From a bacterium (GTDB taxonomy: Bacteria; 4484-113; JAFGCY01), in assembly GCA_020849855.1 (NCBI GenBank), contig JADZFO010000015.1:1-64000 (forward strand): 64,000 nt of DNA, given 5' to 3'. Numbering within the stretch: position 1 is the first letter of the stretch; each line of letters begins with the position of its first letter. Below are positions 51,564 through 59,999 of the stretch, one piece after another. The notes beneath the pieces were generated by a model that did no database searches, was not told where the DNA came from, and saw only the letters and a program-made list of their open reading frames with translations. The position numbers and the translations under genes were made by a program.

Positions 51564-52532
51564 TCACTCGCGCCCGGGTTCAGCCTCCGCGGGTGCCAGC
51601 TCTTCCGTGCCATTACTCGCCGGTCGGGGCGTACGGCGTGGCTGGTCCCAGGCCTCTTCGTGCTTTTCGTAGGCGTCGATGATGCGCTGGACGACCGGGT
51701 TGCGGACGACATCCGTCTTGTCCAGCGTGACCGTGGCAATGCTGCCTCCGGCGTTCTTGAGTATGCGCAGGGCATGGATAAAGCCGCTCTTGGTGGGGCT
51801 GTCGAGGTCAATCTGGGTCGTGTCGCCCGTGATAACCATGCGGCTGCCATGGCCCATGCGGGTCAGGAACATCTTCATCTGGGCGTAGGTGGTGTTCTGG
51901 GCTTCATCCAGGATCATGAAGCTGTTGTTCAGGCTGCGGCCGCGCATGAAGGCCAGCGGGGCCACCTCCACCACGTTGCGGTCCATCAGGCGCTTGACCT
52001 TCTCAAAGCGCAGCAGGTCGTTAAGCGCGTCAAAGAGCGGGATCAGGTAGGGGTTCACCTTCTCGGTCAGGGTGCCGGGCAGGAAGCCCAGGTTCTCGCC
52101 GGCCTCCACCGCCGGACGGCTTAGCACGATGCGCTGCACCCGCTTGCGGCGGTAGAAGTCGATGGCCGCAGCCACAGCGAGATATGTCTTGCCGGTACCA
52201 GCAGGGCCGTGGCACAGGACCACCTCGTTCTGCTCAATGGCGCGCAGATAGGTCTCCTGGCCCTTGGTGATCGGCCGGAAGTGCGGGAGGTGGGCGAGGG
52301 ATGAGTCCGCGGAGTTGTCGGGGGCGGACTCCAGGCTGGCCAGCACTTCTTCGGACACACCGCCGTCACGGCGGATGCTCTGCAGCATCTGGCTGAGGAC
52401 ATTGCGCGCCTCAGTGACATCCTGGTTCTCGCCGGCAACAAAGACATCCAGGCCCTTGGCATAGACCTTGACCCGGAAGCGGTCCTTCACGCGGCGCAGG
52501 TTGCTGTCGAAGTCGCCGAACAGCTCCTGCAT
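51564..52532 (-). CDS. phoH: PhoH family ATPase (YbeZ type)
   Basis: A 322-residue cytoplasmic ATPase of the PhoH/YbeZ family, linked to RNA metabolism. N-terminal KH-like part (LFGDFDSNLRRVKDRFRVKV), Walker A VVLCHGPAGTGKTYLAVAAA (~105), Walker B NNSFMILDEAQNTTYAQMKM (~205), and RMVITGDTTQIDLDSP (~230). The tail is acidic and Pro-rich. ATG 52532 is the first standard start, but GAGAGGAG lies directly against it, too close for normal use. The frame continues upstream (coding ILTCESIQLRSREE) to an ATT at 52574 preceded by AAGGCAAG, so a non-standard start is possible. Minus-strand TAGAAT lies at 52609-52614. Confidence 0.93.
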   Translation of the reverse strand: MQELFGDFDSNLRRVKDRFRVKVYAKGLDVFVAGENQDVTEARNVLSQMLQSIRRDGGVSEEVLASLESAPDNSADSSLAHLPHFRPITKGQETYLRAIEQNEVVLCHGPAGTGKTYLAVAAAIDFYRRKRVQRIVLSRPAVEAGENLGFLPGTLTEKVNPYLIPLFDALNDLLRFEKVKRLMDRNVVEVAPLAFMRGRSLNNSFMILDEAQNTTYAQMKMFLTRMGHGSRMVITGDTTQIDLDSPTKSGFIHALRILKNAGGSIATVTLDKTDVVRNPVVQRIIDAYEKHEEAWDQPRRTPRPASNGTEELAPAEAEPGRE

Positions 52533-52763
52533 CTCCTCTCGGGAGCGGAGCTGAATGGATTCACACGTCAGAATCTTGCCTTACCTGCCTTGTCCGATTG
52601 GACGATTGATTCTACCATCGTGCTATACCCGCAATAGCGCGAAAAGCACTCAGTTATCAACAGCGCTCCAAGCGGAAATGCCTGGCAGGGCAGCATTTGA
52701 AGGCAGATTCACGCAGGCCCTGGAAGGGCCTACCCAACACATGTAAAGCTGCTTGGCCTATGG

Positions 52764-52769
52764 TACAAT
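52764..52769 (+). promoter_or_regulatory. -10 box TACAAT upstream of purH
   Basis: TACAAT ends 33 nt before ATG 52803; AGGAG at 52786-52790 provides the ribosome binding site. The divergent phoH promoter lies about 150 nt to the left, and the intervening bases show no gene. Confidence 0.5.
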
Positions 52770-52802
52770 GCGCCGCCTTTTAACCAGGAGACCCCTCAAA
52801 CA

Positions 52803-54437
52803 ATGGCAGCAGCACCGAAGAAGAAAGTTCTTATAAGTGTCGCCGACAAGCGCTATCTGACCACCTTTGCGCGCGACCTTATAAAGTATGGCTACGAGAT
52901 TTATGCTTCCGGCGGAACCCAGGCCAAGCTGAAGGAAGCCGGTATCCCCAGCAAGGACATCAGCCGCGCCCTGAGCGCGCCCGAGATCCTCGGCGGCCGG
53001 GTCAAGACCCTGCATGTAAACGTCATGGCCTCCATCCTGGCCGACCCGGCGAATGCCCAGCACAACAAGGACATGACCAAGCTGGGGCTGAGCGGCTTCA
53101 GCATGGTCGTGGTGAACTTCTATCCTTTCAGCGAGAAGGTTATCCCGGGCAAGACCGCCCCGGATGCGGCGGTCGAGCTGGTTGACATTGGCGGTCCCAC
53201 CATGGTGCGGGCGGCGGCCAAGAACTACAAGAACGTCGCGGTTGTCTCCAACGTAGAGCAATACAAGGACGTGACCCGCGAGCTGAAGGCTGGGGAAGGC
53301 CTGCTGAACCAGGGATTCCGTATGCGTCTGGCCGCCGAGGCCTTTGCCTGCACGGCCCAGTATGAGCAGTCAATCGCCGCCTACTTCGCCCACATGGCGC
53401 CCAAGCCGGCGGAGGCCGCCCCCGCGGCTATCTCCAGCGCAGAAAGCACGGCTCCGGCCCCGAAGGCCAAGCCAGCGGCGGACCTGCTGCCGGCCAAGCT
53501 GGCGGTGAACCTGCGCCAGACCGATTCCCTGCGCTACGGCGAGAACCCGCACCAGCCGGCCGCGCGCTACAGCGCCGACAGCCTGGCTTCCGTGCCCTTC
53601 CGCTTCCTGCAGGGTAAGGAAATGAGCTACAACAACTACCACGATGCCAGCGCCGCGCTGGCCGTGGTGAGCGCGGATTACAGCCGCTCCTGCGCCGCCT
53701 GCGTGGTGAAGCACCAGAACCCCTGCGGCGCCGCGATCGGCGATGACCCGGTGAAGACCTTCATGGAGGCCTGGAAGGCGGATGAAGAGAGCGCCTTTGG
53801 CGGCATCATCGGCCTGAACTTCACCGTGGACGCCAAGGTGGCCGCCGAGATCCGCCGCAGCTTCTTTGAGATCGTGGTGGCGCCGGGCTTTGATGATGCG
53901 GCCAAGGCCGAGCTGTCTAGCAAAAAGAACCTGATCCTGCTGCAGGCCAGCCCGGCGGATGTGCGCCAGGTCATGGCCGGCACGCCGCGCCTGACCTCCA
54001 GCCTCTTTGGCTACTTCCTGCAGGGCTTCGACAACGAAAGCGAGAACTGGGAGCAGCTGAATGTGGTCTCGCAGGTCCAGCCGGCTGAGAAGCTGCGTGA
54101 GGACATCCTGACCGGCCTGCGCTATGTGCGCTTCCTGAAGAGCAACGCGCTGTGCGTGGTGAAGGACGGTGTGATGGTTGGCGCGGGCCTGGGCCAGATG
54201 AGCCGGGTTTCCGCCTGCCGCATCGCCCTGGAGAACGCCGGCAAGCGTGCCGCCGGGGCAGTTCTGGTCAGCGACGGCTTCTTCCCCTTCGCCGACAGCC
54301 TGGAGCTGGCCGCCAAGGCCAAGGTCGGCTGTGTGGTGGCCCCCGCGGGCTCCAAGCGCGACATGGAAGTCGTGGCCGCGGCCAACAGCCTCAAGCTGCC
54401 GCTGGTCTTCTGCCCGAACCGCCACTTCCTGCATTAG
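52803..54437 (+). CDS. purH: bifunctional AICAR transformylase / IMP cyclohydrolase
   Basis: PurH carries out the last two steps of purine synthesis. The N-terminal cyclohydrolase (MGS-like) domain has KVLISVADKRYLTTFARDL, YEIYASGGTQAKLKEAG, GGRVKTLHVNVMASILAD and VVNFYPF; the C-terminal transformylase domain has LRYGENPHQPAARY (~242), VVKHQNPCGAAIGDDP (~302, catalytic KHxNPCG), ESAFGGIIGLN, LRYVRFLKSNALCVV and FFPFADSLELAAKA, ending RHFLH. Two oddities: the cyclohydrolase motif reads KTLHVNVMAS where KTLHPKVHGG is usual, and an Ala/Pro-rich insert (~200-232) separates the domains. Length 544 residues. Confidence 0.95.
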   Translation: MAAAPKKKVLISVADKRYLTTFARDLIKYGYEIYASGGTQAKLKEAGIPSKDISRALSAPEILGGRVKTLHVNVMASILADPANAQHNKDMTKLGLSGFSMVVVNFYPFSEKVIPGKTAPDAAVELVDIGGPTMVRAAAKNYKNVAVVSNVEQYKDVTRELKAGEGLLNQGFRMRLAAEAFACTAQYEQSIAAYFAHMAPKPAEAAPAAISSAESTAPAPKAKPAADLLPAKLAVNLRQTDSLRYGENPHQPAARYSADSLASVPFRFLQGKEMSYNNYHDASAALAVVSADYSRSCAACVVKHQNPCGAAIGDDPVKTFMEAWKADEESAFGGIIGLNFTVDAKVAAEIRRSFFEIVVAPGFDDAAKAELSSKKNLILLQASPADVRQVMAGTPRLTSSLFGYFLQGFDNESENWEQLNVVSQVQPAEKLREDILTGLRYVRFLKSNALCVVKDGVMVGAGLGQMSRVSACRIALENAGKRAAGAVLVSDGFFPFADSLELAAKAKVGCVVAPAGSKRDMEVVAAANSLKLPLVFCPNRHFLH

Positions 54438-54560
54438 AGCTGGAAGGCCGGGATAAGCCGCGAGTTTGTATTGGACTGCAGGTAAGCAGGCGCATCGCTG
54501 CTTGCTGACACAAAGCCATGCACAGCAGCAAGTAGCCATTCGTTTCTCTGCTGAAGCAGG

Positions 54561-54605
54561 GCTGGCAAAAGCCAGCGCTCCAGCCACGCTGGCTGAAGCT
54601 GGCAC
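54561..54605. repeat. palindromes between convergent purH and gcvT
   Basis: GCTGGC-AAAA-GCCAGC with tail GCTCC (54561-54581), followed by a decayed copy ending GCACTCC. It belongs to the TCC-tailed class. The rest of 54438-54639 shows nothing else. Confidence 0.65.
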
Positions 54606-54639
54606 TCCAGGAGAGATGCAGGCCGGTGCGGCGTCTCTT

Positions 54640-55746
54640 CTACTTCTTACGGCTGTAGAAAGGGGTCTCGCAGACCTTGCAGGGCGCGGCCTTGCCGCGG
54701 ATCTCGACCTGCAGCGGCTCCCCAAGCTTGCTATAGTTGACGTCGATCAGCGCCAGGGCGATGCCGCGCTCCAGGCTGGGGCTGTGGCTACCGGAGGTGA
54801 CATAGCCGATCTGCTCGCCGGCGCTGTTCAGCACGGGCGCGGAGTTGCGCGGAGCGCCAACCTTGTCGTCCACAACCAGGCCGGTAACGATGCGCTTCAC
54901 GCCTTCGTCACGCTGCCGCAGCAGAACGTCCTTGCCCAGGAAGTCCGGCCCCCAGCGCACGGTCCAGGCCAGGTTGGCCTCCAGCACGCTGATGTCGTCG
55001 CTCAGCTCATGCCCATAGAGGCTGTAGGCCATCTCAAGGCGCAGGGTGTCGCGGGCGCCCAGGCCGACCGGCACCACGCCAAGCGGCTGGCCGATCTCCA
55101 TCAGGCGGTCCCAGAGCCACAGGGCGTCATCATTGGCAACGATCAGCTCAAAACCGCGCTCACCCGTATAGCCCGTGCCGGCCACGGTGATACGGCGGCC
55201 GTCAACCTTGGTGTTGCGGAAGGTGAAGGCGGACTGCGAGGCGATGTTCTTCAGACCAAAGGCGGCCAGCAGTTCATCCGTTTTAGGGCCCTGCACCGCC
55301 ACCAGGCTGTAGTCATCGCTGCGGTCATTGACCACGCAGTCGAAGCGGTTGTGCTGCAGGATCCAGTTGTAGTCCTTCTCGATGTTGCTGGCGTTAACCA
55401 CCAGCATGTAATGCTCAGGATTGATCTGGTAAGCAATCAGGTCGTCCACCACGCCGCCCTGCGGGGTAGGGAAAAGGGTGTACTGGCACTGGCCGTCGCC
55501 GATCCGGCGCAGGTCGTTGCAGGTCAGCCACTGCACCAGGTCAAAGGCCTCGCGGCCCTCGATGTAGATCTCGCCCATATGGGAAAGGTCGAAGAGGCCG
55601 ACGCCGCTGCGCACGGCAAGGTGCTCGGCCTTGATGCCCTCGTACCACATCGGCATCTCAAAGCCGGCAAATTCGCCCATCCGCGCTTCAAGCGCCACAT
55701 GCCGCTCGTAAAGAGCCGTGCGCCTGATCGTACCGCCCAGGTTCAT
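54640..55746 (-). CDS. gcvT: glycine cleavage system T protein (aminomethyltransferase)
   Basis: GcvT moves the methylene group from lipoyl-GcvH to tetrahydrofolate, releasing ammonia. The 368-residue protein has RTALYERHVALEARMGEFAG near the start, VGLFDLSHMGEIYIEG (~50), YTLFPTPQGGVVDDLIAYQ (~88, with the folate-site Asp ~101), YTGERGFELIV (~195), GARDTLRLEMAYSLYGHEL (~230) and LAWTVRWGPDFLGKDVL. gcvH and gcvP are not nearby. Glycine made by the Tdh/Kbl pair could feed this system, but the genes are not in one operon. Confidence 0.95.
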   Translation of the reverse strand: MNLGGTIRRTALYERHVALEARMGEFAGFEMPMWYEGIKAEHLAVRSGVGLFDLSHMGEIYIEGREAFDLVQWLTCNDLRRIGDGQCQYTLFPTPQGGVVDDLIAYQINPEHYMLVVNASNIEKDYNWILQHNRFDCVVNDRSDDYSLVAVQGPKTDELLAAFGLKNIASQSAFTFRNTKVDGRRITVAGTGYTGERGFELIVANDDALWLWDRLMEIGQPLGVVPVGLGARDTLRLEMAYSLYGHELSDDISVLEANLAWTVRWGPDFLGKDVLLRQRDEGVKRIVTGLVVDDKVGAPRNSAPVLNSAGEQIGYVTSGSHSPSLERGIALALIDVNYSKLGEPLQVEIRGKAAPCKVCETPFYSRKK

Positions 55747-55837
55747 GCTGTCACCCCAGACTGCCTTGGTCGTAGATACTTCAGAGTGTGGCGGCCTGGC
55801 AGAGCCGCCGGCTTACGGGCATGCTGATTGCCGCCCG

Positions 55838-57124
55838 TTAATCCGTGGTCTTGAAGTCGTTGTAGTACTTCTTGACCGTCCGGATGTAGTTCTTCGTTTC
55901 CTTGTAGGGTGGGACACCCTTGTATTTCTGAACAGCCCCCGGGCCGGCATTATAGGCCGCGAGCACCAGATCGACCCGGTTGCCTGACTTGCGCCAGCGG
56001 TACAGCTCGCGCTCCAGGTACTTCACAGTGGCATAAAGGTTCTGCACGGGATCAAAGGCATCCTTGATGCCGTGGCCACGCGCTGTGGCGGGCATCAGCT
56101 GGCCCAGGCCCATCGCCCCGACCCGGCTGACTGCGCGGGGCTTGAAAGCGCTCTCGGCGGCCACCAGGGCCATCACCAGGCGCGGGTCAACACTCCAGTC
56201 GGTGTCGGCGCAGTAGCTTAGGACAGCGCGGGCAATGACCGTGGCCTCGGCGTCGGTCAGCTTTTTGTTGAAGCGCTTGGCCGTACGGGCGTATTCCTCT
56301 TCATAGCCGGGGAACTCCCGCAGCTGGCTGGCCAGCTTGGGCATCGCACCCAGACGGCTGGCATAGCCCTTCATGTCGCCATATGCCAGGCCGGCCCAGC
56401 CGCCCTCCTCCCAGTTGCTGGGAGTGTCCTTGTAGTAATCGCTCTTGTATTTGTCGGGGTTCTCGCGGCGCTTGCGCTCTTCTGAGACGGACTTAAGCCC
56501 GTTATAGAGTTTGCCGACCGCCAGGCTGAAGTCGGCGTATGTAGCCGTGTTGAAGCTGTGGTCCGGGCCGCTCCAGTACTGGGTGTAGACCTCTTCAAAG
56601 GTCTGGCTGCGGTCCAGGATCAGGCGCAGCTCCGAGAGAGCGTTGTCAAGGTCGTTGATCACATCTGGATAACGCGCCATCGGCTGCTGGCCGATCTGCG
56701 AGCAGGCCTTGTCATAGTCATGCCAGGCCTGCAGGCGGGCCCAGCTCATCGGTGCTCCCTTGACGCGCTTGCCGTAGTAGGCCTCCGCGGCAACGATGGC
56801 CAGCGCGAACTCAAAGATCACCTGCTGCTTGTCGGAGGCGCGTTCGATGCGCACCTTCAGCTCTTTATAATCACTGTCATTAAGCTTGCCAAAGGCCCAC
56901 TCGAGAGTCTCGCGGTAGGCCTGCTCCTCATTGATGCCGGCGGCGGGCTGCGCTACCGGCTGCTCAAATGCGGACTTGGACTTGCTCAGCTTCTGGCTGG
57001 ACTGCGTCTTGCCGGAGTACGTGGACGGCTTCTCATACTTGTTCGCAGCCAGCACGCTGCCGGGAGCGGCAAGCGCCGCCGCCAGCAGGACAGCTGTGAG
57101 GACGAACAATGAAGGCAGCTTCAT
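55838..57124 (-). CDS. secreted lytic transglycosylase (SLT domain)
   Basis: About 428 residues with a signal peptide ([20 protein letters not shown], cleavage near residue 27). The middle ~300 residues are helical and match no domain I can name. The C-terminal SLT/lysozyme-like domain has the catalytic Glu in [20 protein letters not shown] (~300), [32 protein letters not shown] and [20 protein letters not shown]. It would cleave peptidoglycan glycan strands to 1,6-anhydro ends. ATG 57124 is chosen for its signal peptide; it lies 7 nt after the coaE stop, so it is probably in one operon with rpsA-coaE. Confidence 0.92.
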   Translation of the reverse strand: MKLPSLFVLTAVLLAAALAAPGSVLAANKYEKPSTYSGKTQSSQKLSKSKSAFEQPVAQPAAGINEEQAYRETLEWAFGKLNDSDYKELKVRIERASDKQQVIFEFALAIVAAEAYYGKRVKGAPMSWARLQAWHDYDKACSQIGQQPMARYPDVINDLDNALSELRLILDRSQTFEEVYTQYWSGPDHSFNTATYADFSLAVGKLYNGLKSVSEERKRRENPDKYKSDYYKDTPSNWEEGGWAGLAYGDMKGYASRLGAMPKLASQLREFPGYEEEYARTAKRFNKKLTDAEATVIARAVLSYCADTDWSVDPRLVMALVAAESAFKPRAVSRVGAMGLGQLMPATARGHGIKDAFDPVQNLYATVKYLERELYRWRKSGNRVDLVLAAYNAGPGAVQKYKGVPPYKETKNYIRTVKKYYNDFKTTD

Positions 57125-57131
57125 CGGGGAC

Positions 57132-57740
57132 CTACTCGTTTTCTGCTTCATAAGACTTGACCCAACCCTCCCAGGCGCTACGCACCTGTGCATGCAGGTC
57201 CTCGATCGTTCCATCGTTCCTAATGACGAGGTCAGCCTGGCTTTCCTTCTGAATCAGCGGCATTTGCGCGCCTATTCTAAGCCTTGCCTGTACTTCGTCA
57301 ATGCCGCGCAGCTTTCCAAGCCTTTCAAGCTGGGTGCTTTCGTTGCTGCTGATGACCCAGACCTTGTCACAAAGCTGGTTCAGGCCGCCTTCAAAAAGCA
57401 GCGGCACCATCAGGACCAGAGGCTCACCGGCGTACCTGGCGGCCTTTACATTCCCCGCGATAACAGCGGTAACCTGCGGGTGCATGATCAGCTCCAGCTC
57501 GCGGCGGTGAAAGCTGGAGGTAAATGCCAGATCAGCGAGGACCTGGCGGTTCAGGGCGCCATAGCGGCTGAAGACGGCCTCGCCGAAGCGGGAGCGCAGG
57601 GCGTAGAGGGTCGTGGGGTCATAGTTGCTGATGAAATGCGCTATGACGTCCGCGTCCAGTACCCTGGCTCCCAGTCGCAAAAGCTCATCGGCAGCGGAAC
57701 TCTTTCCAGTCGCCAGACCGCCGGTAAGCCCCAGTATCAT
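57132..57740 (-). CDS. coaE: dephospho-CoA kinase
   Basis: CoaE phosphorylates dephospho-CoA in the last step of CoA synthesis. The 202-residue protein starts [20 protein letters not shown] (P-loop GLATGKSS), has [11 protein letters not shown] (~29, the DAD motif), [10 protein letters not shown] (~87) and [20 protein letters not shown] (~108; substrate-binding PLLFE), and a LID region [20 protein letters not shown] (quoted at its limit). It starts 5 nt after the rpsA stop codon, indicating an operon. Confidence 0.95.
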   Translation of the reverse strand: MILGLTGGLATGKSSAADELLRLGARVLDADVIAHFISNYDPTTLYALRSRFGEAVFSRYGALNRQVLADLAFTSSFHRRELELIMHPQVTAVIAGNVKAARYAGEPLVLMVPLLFEGGLNQLCDKVWVISSNESTQLERLGKLRGIDEVQARLRIGAQMPLIQKESQADLVIRNDGTIEDLHAQVRSAWEGWVKSYEAENE

Positions 57741-57745
57741 TCAGT

Positions 57746-59266
57746 TCAGGCCTGCTGATCCTCTTCGCCGGCATCCTCGGGGGCGACTTCGGCGACAACG
57801 GGCGGCACGGGGTCGGGCTCCGGCTCGCCTTCGCCATCCTCACCGCCCTTATCCCGCTTGGAGGCGGCGGACAGGTCGAGGCGGCCGGCGAGGATGTCGC
57901 CCAGCGTGACCTTGCCGGCGCTTGGGCGGATATCGGTCTCGATCTCGCGCTCGATGTGCTGGGGGCGCTGGCGGCTCTCGTTGAGCACCTCTTCCTCGTT
58001 GCGGCGCAGGCTGAGGCGGATGCGGCGCTTGCTGGTGTCGATGCTCAGGATCACACCGCTGACCTCATCGCCTTCCTTGTTGACATCCTTGGGGTGCTTG
58101 ATGCGCTCTTCGCTGATCTCGCCGGCGGGCACGAAGGCCTCGTAGACGCCGTCCAGGTCGACAACGATGCCGCTTTGCAGCAGCTGGGTGACCTTGCCGC
58201 TGACACGCTGGCCCACGGCGAAGCGGCTCATGACCTCCAGCCAGGGGTCGCGCTCGGTGGCCTTGGCGCTCAGGCTGACGCGGCGGTCTTCCGGCTGCAC
58301 CTTGAGCACCTTGACGTGCAGGGTGTCACCGGGCTTGACGATCTCGCTGGGGTGGTTGAAGCGGCGGTGCGAAAGCTCGCTGATATGGACCAGGCCGGTG
58401 ATGCCGCCGTCCAGGCGGACGAACACGCCGAAGTCGGCCACGCTCTCAACCTTGCCTTCCAGCTCCTCGCCGGGCAGCAGGCTCATCAGCGGATCCTTCA
58501 TGGTGGCCTTGCGCGAGAGGCTGATCTTGCCCTTCTCACGGTCGATGGCCAGGATCTTGACCGGGATCACGTCGCCCGGCTTGAGCTCGTCGGTCGGCTT
58601 CTTGACGTGATCGTAGCTGATCTCGCTGATGTGGAGCAGACCGGTAATGGTGTTGGTGATCTTGACGAAGGCCCCGTAGGGAGAGAGACGCTCAACAACG
58701 CCTTCCACAACCATGCCTTCCATCAGCTGGCTGTAGTCGCGCTCGAGCATTTCGCTGTGTTCCCGCTCCATGATGTCGCGGCGGGTGAACACCAGCTTGC
58801 GCTGCTTGCGGTTGATGTCGAGGATCTTGGCTTTGTAGGCCTGGCCAATGTTGGGGCGGCCCTGGAAGTTGGTGTGGTGCGTGAAGCCCTGGATCAGGCC
58901 ATAGGCTTCGCACATGTAACCGTTCTTGACCTTTTCAACGACCTTGATCTCGACCTCGACATCTGCGTCCTTGTCGTCCTGGAGCTTCTTCCAGGCCTCG
59001 TCAAAATCGACGCTCTTCTTGGACAGCTTGAACTCGCCGTCGACGCTCTTGAGAATCTTGACACGAATCTGGTCGTTGATCTGAAGACGGCGAAGTTCGT
59101 CTTCAGTTATCTGGTCAAGCTCGAGGTGCCCCTCGCTCTTGGCTCCAATATCAACAAAGACACCGTCTTCATTGATCTGGACGACCCGGCCACTGACAAC
59201 CTGACCCACTGAAAGACTTCGGCCGGTAAGATCCTCTTCCAGCAGGTTGGTGAACTCGTTCGACAT
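57746..59266 (-). CDS. rpsA: 30S ribosomal protein S1 (five S1 domains)
   Basis: About 506 residues with S1 RNA-binding repeats at ~17-85 (GQVVSGRVVQINEDGVFVDI), ~105-170 (a less regular domain), ~190-258 (VEGVVERLSPYGAFVKITNT), ~278-345 (LEGKVESVADFGVFVRLDGG) and ~362-430 (VSGKVTQLLQSGIVVDLDGV), then an acidic, Pro/Glu-rich tail. S1 helps the ribosome bind mRNA. Five repeats rather than the six of E. coli is normal outside proteobacteria. ATG 59266 follows GGAGAG by 6 nt; earlier in-frame starts lack such a site. It heads rpsA-coaE-transglycosylase. Confidence 0.94.
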   Translation of the reverse strand: MSNEFTNLLEEDLTGRSLSVGQVVSGRVVQINEDGVFVDIGAKSEGHLELDQITEDELRRLQINDQIRVKILKSVDGEFKLSKKSVDFDEAWKKLQDDKDADVEVEIKVVEKVKNGYMCEAYGLIQGFTHHTNFQGRPNIGQAYKAKILDINRKQRKLVFTRRDIMEREHSEMLERDYSQLMEGMVVEGVVERLSPYGAFVKITNTITGLLHISEISYDHVKKPTDELKPGDVIPVKILAIDREKGKISLSRKATMKDPLMSLLPGEELEGKVESVADFGVFVRLDGGITGLVHISELSHRRFNHPSEIVKPGDTLHVKVLKVQPEDRRVSLSAKATERDPWLEVMSRFAVGQRVSGKVTQLLQSGIVVDLDGVYEAFVPAGEISEERIKHPKDVNKEGDEVSGVILSIDTSKRRIRLSLRRNEEEVLNESRQRPQHIEREIETDIRPSAGKVTLGDILAGRLDLSAASKRDKGGEDGEGEPEPDPVPPVVAEVAPEDAGEEDQQA

Positions 59267-59285
59267 TACACTCTCCGATGAAGGC

Positions 59286-59310
59286 CACCGGCTAAGGCCG
59301 GTTCGAACCC
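59286..59310. repeat. palindrome upstream of rpsA
   Basis: ACCGGC-TAAG-GCCGGT with tail TCGAACCC. A weaker member of the hairpin family lying about 20 nt before the rpsA start codon, where it could fall in the mRNA leader. Confidence 0.45.
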
Positions 59311-59379
59311 AGAATGGTAGCACTATGCAGGCCCTCAGGCAAGCAAGGAAAGCAAATTCACGGGCAGCTTGGCCCTGCT

Positions 59380-59634
59380 TTACCAGAAATAGGGGTCGCC
59401 ATAGACAAAGTCGTTCCAGTAGGGCGTATTCCGTCCTTCGTGGTACCAATAGCCGTCATACCAGCAGTGATTCCGGTGCCAGTAGCCGTCATAGGGTTCG
59501 AAGCCGTAAGGCAGGTCATTGAAGTAGTAGCGCCCCTGGCGCCCGTAGCTCAAACCAAAGCCTACGCTGCTGCAGGCGGCCACGCCGCCCAGGACCAGCA
59601 GGGCCGTCAGAAGAATGGCGATACTGCGATGCAT
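59380..59634 (-). CDS. small Tyr/Trp-rich lipoprotein
   Basis: An 84-residue precursor with a lipoprotein signal peptide (IAILLTALLVLGGVAACSS, Cys ~21). The mature part is very rich in Tyr, Trp, Asp and Gly (YGFEPYDGYWHRNHCWYDGY), repeating the motif YDGYWxxN. Such aromatic-rich short lipoproteins are usually uncharacterised envelope proteins. It is divergent from gatC. No family recognised. Confidence 0.7.
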   Translation of the reverse strand: MHRSIAILLTALLVLGGVAACSSVGFGLSYGRQGRYYFNDLPYGFEPYDGYWHRNHCWYDGYWYHEGRNTPYWNDFVYGDPYFW

Positions 59635-59710
59635 AGTAGAAATTACCTGCTCTGCAGCGGCTTTGCTGCCAAGCAGCGGTAATGAGACGGCTACCGCAAT
59701 ATGGCTCTGC

Positions 59711-59716
59711 TAATAT
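59711..59716 (+). promoter_or_regulatory. -10 box TAATAT directly upstream of gatC
   Basis: TAATAT ends 7 nt before ATG 59724 with no ribosome binding site between, predicting a leaderless gatC message. Confidence 0.5.
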
Positions 59717-59723
59717 CAGCGCC

Positions 59724-59999
59724 ATGGACCGCGAAGACCTTTTGCACCTCTGCGCGCTGGCCAGGCTGGACCTGGACCAGGCGGAGCTGGAAGCCTTTGA
59801 GGGTAAGTTCAACAGCATGCTGAGCTTCACCCAGAAAGTGCTGGCCTACGAGCCGGCCGGCGATGCAGAGCCCTTGACACTGATTGACAAACTGGAGCTG
59901 CGGCGGGATGTGGCGCGGGACTTTGAGTGGCCGGAGCAAACCGTTCATGACTACCAGGTGCCGACAGTGATTGACTTTGAGGCCGGAGGCGAGGGCTGA
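59724..59999 (+). CDS. gatC: Asp/Glu-tRNA amidotransferase subunit C
   Basis: GatC is the small subunit that holds GatA and GatB together in the enzyme making Gln-tRNA and/or Asn-tRNA from misacylated precursors. The 91-residue protein has LHLCALARLDLDQAELEAFE (typical LARLxLxxEE N-terminus), NSMLSFTQKVLAYE and a C-terminal tail. ATG 59724 is chosen over an earlier in-frame start because TAATAT (59711-59716) lies between. It overlaps gatA by one base (TGATG). Confidence 0.92.
   Translation: MDREDLLHLCALARLDLDQAELEAFEGKFNSMLSFTQKVLAYEPAGDAEPLTLIDKLELRRDVARDFEWPEQTVHDYQVPTVIDFEAGGEG

Noticed and set aside
55747..55837. Glycine riboswitch upstream of gcvT
   Set aside because: Only 91 nt separate gcvT from its upstream neighbour, with no paired aptamer-like structure.
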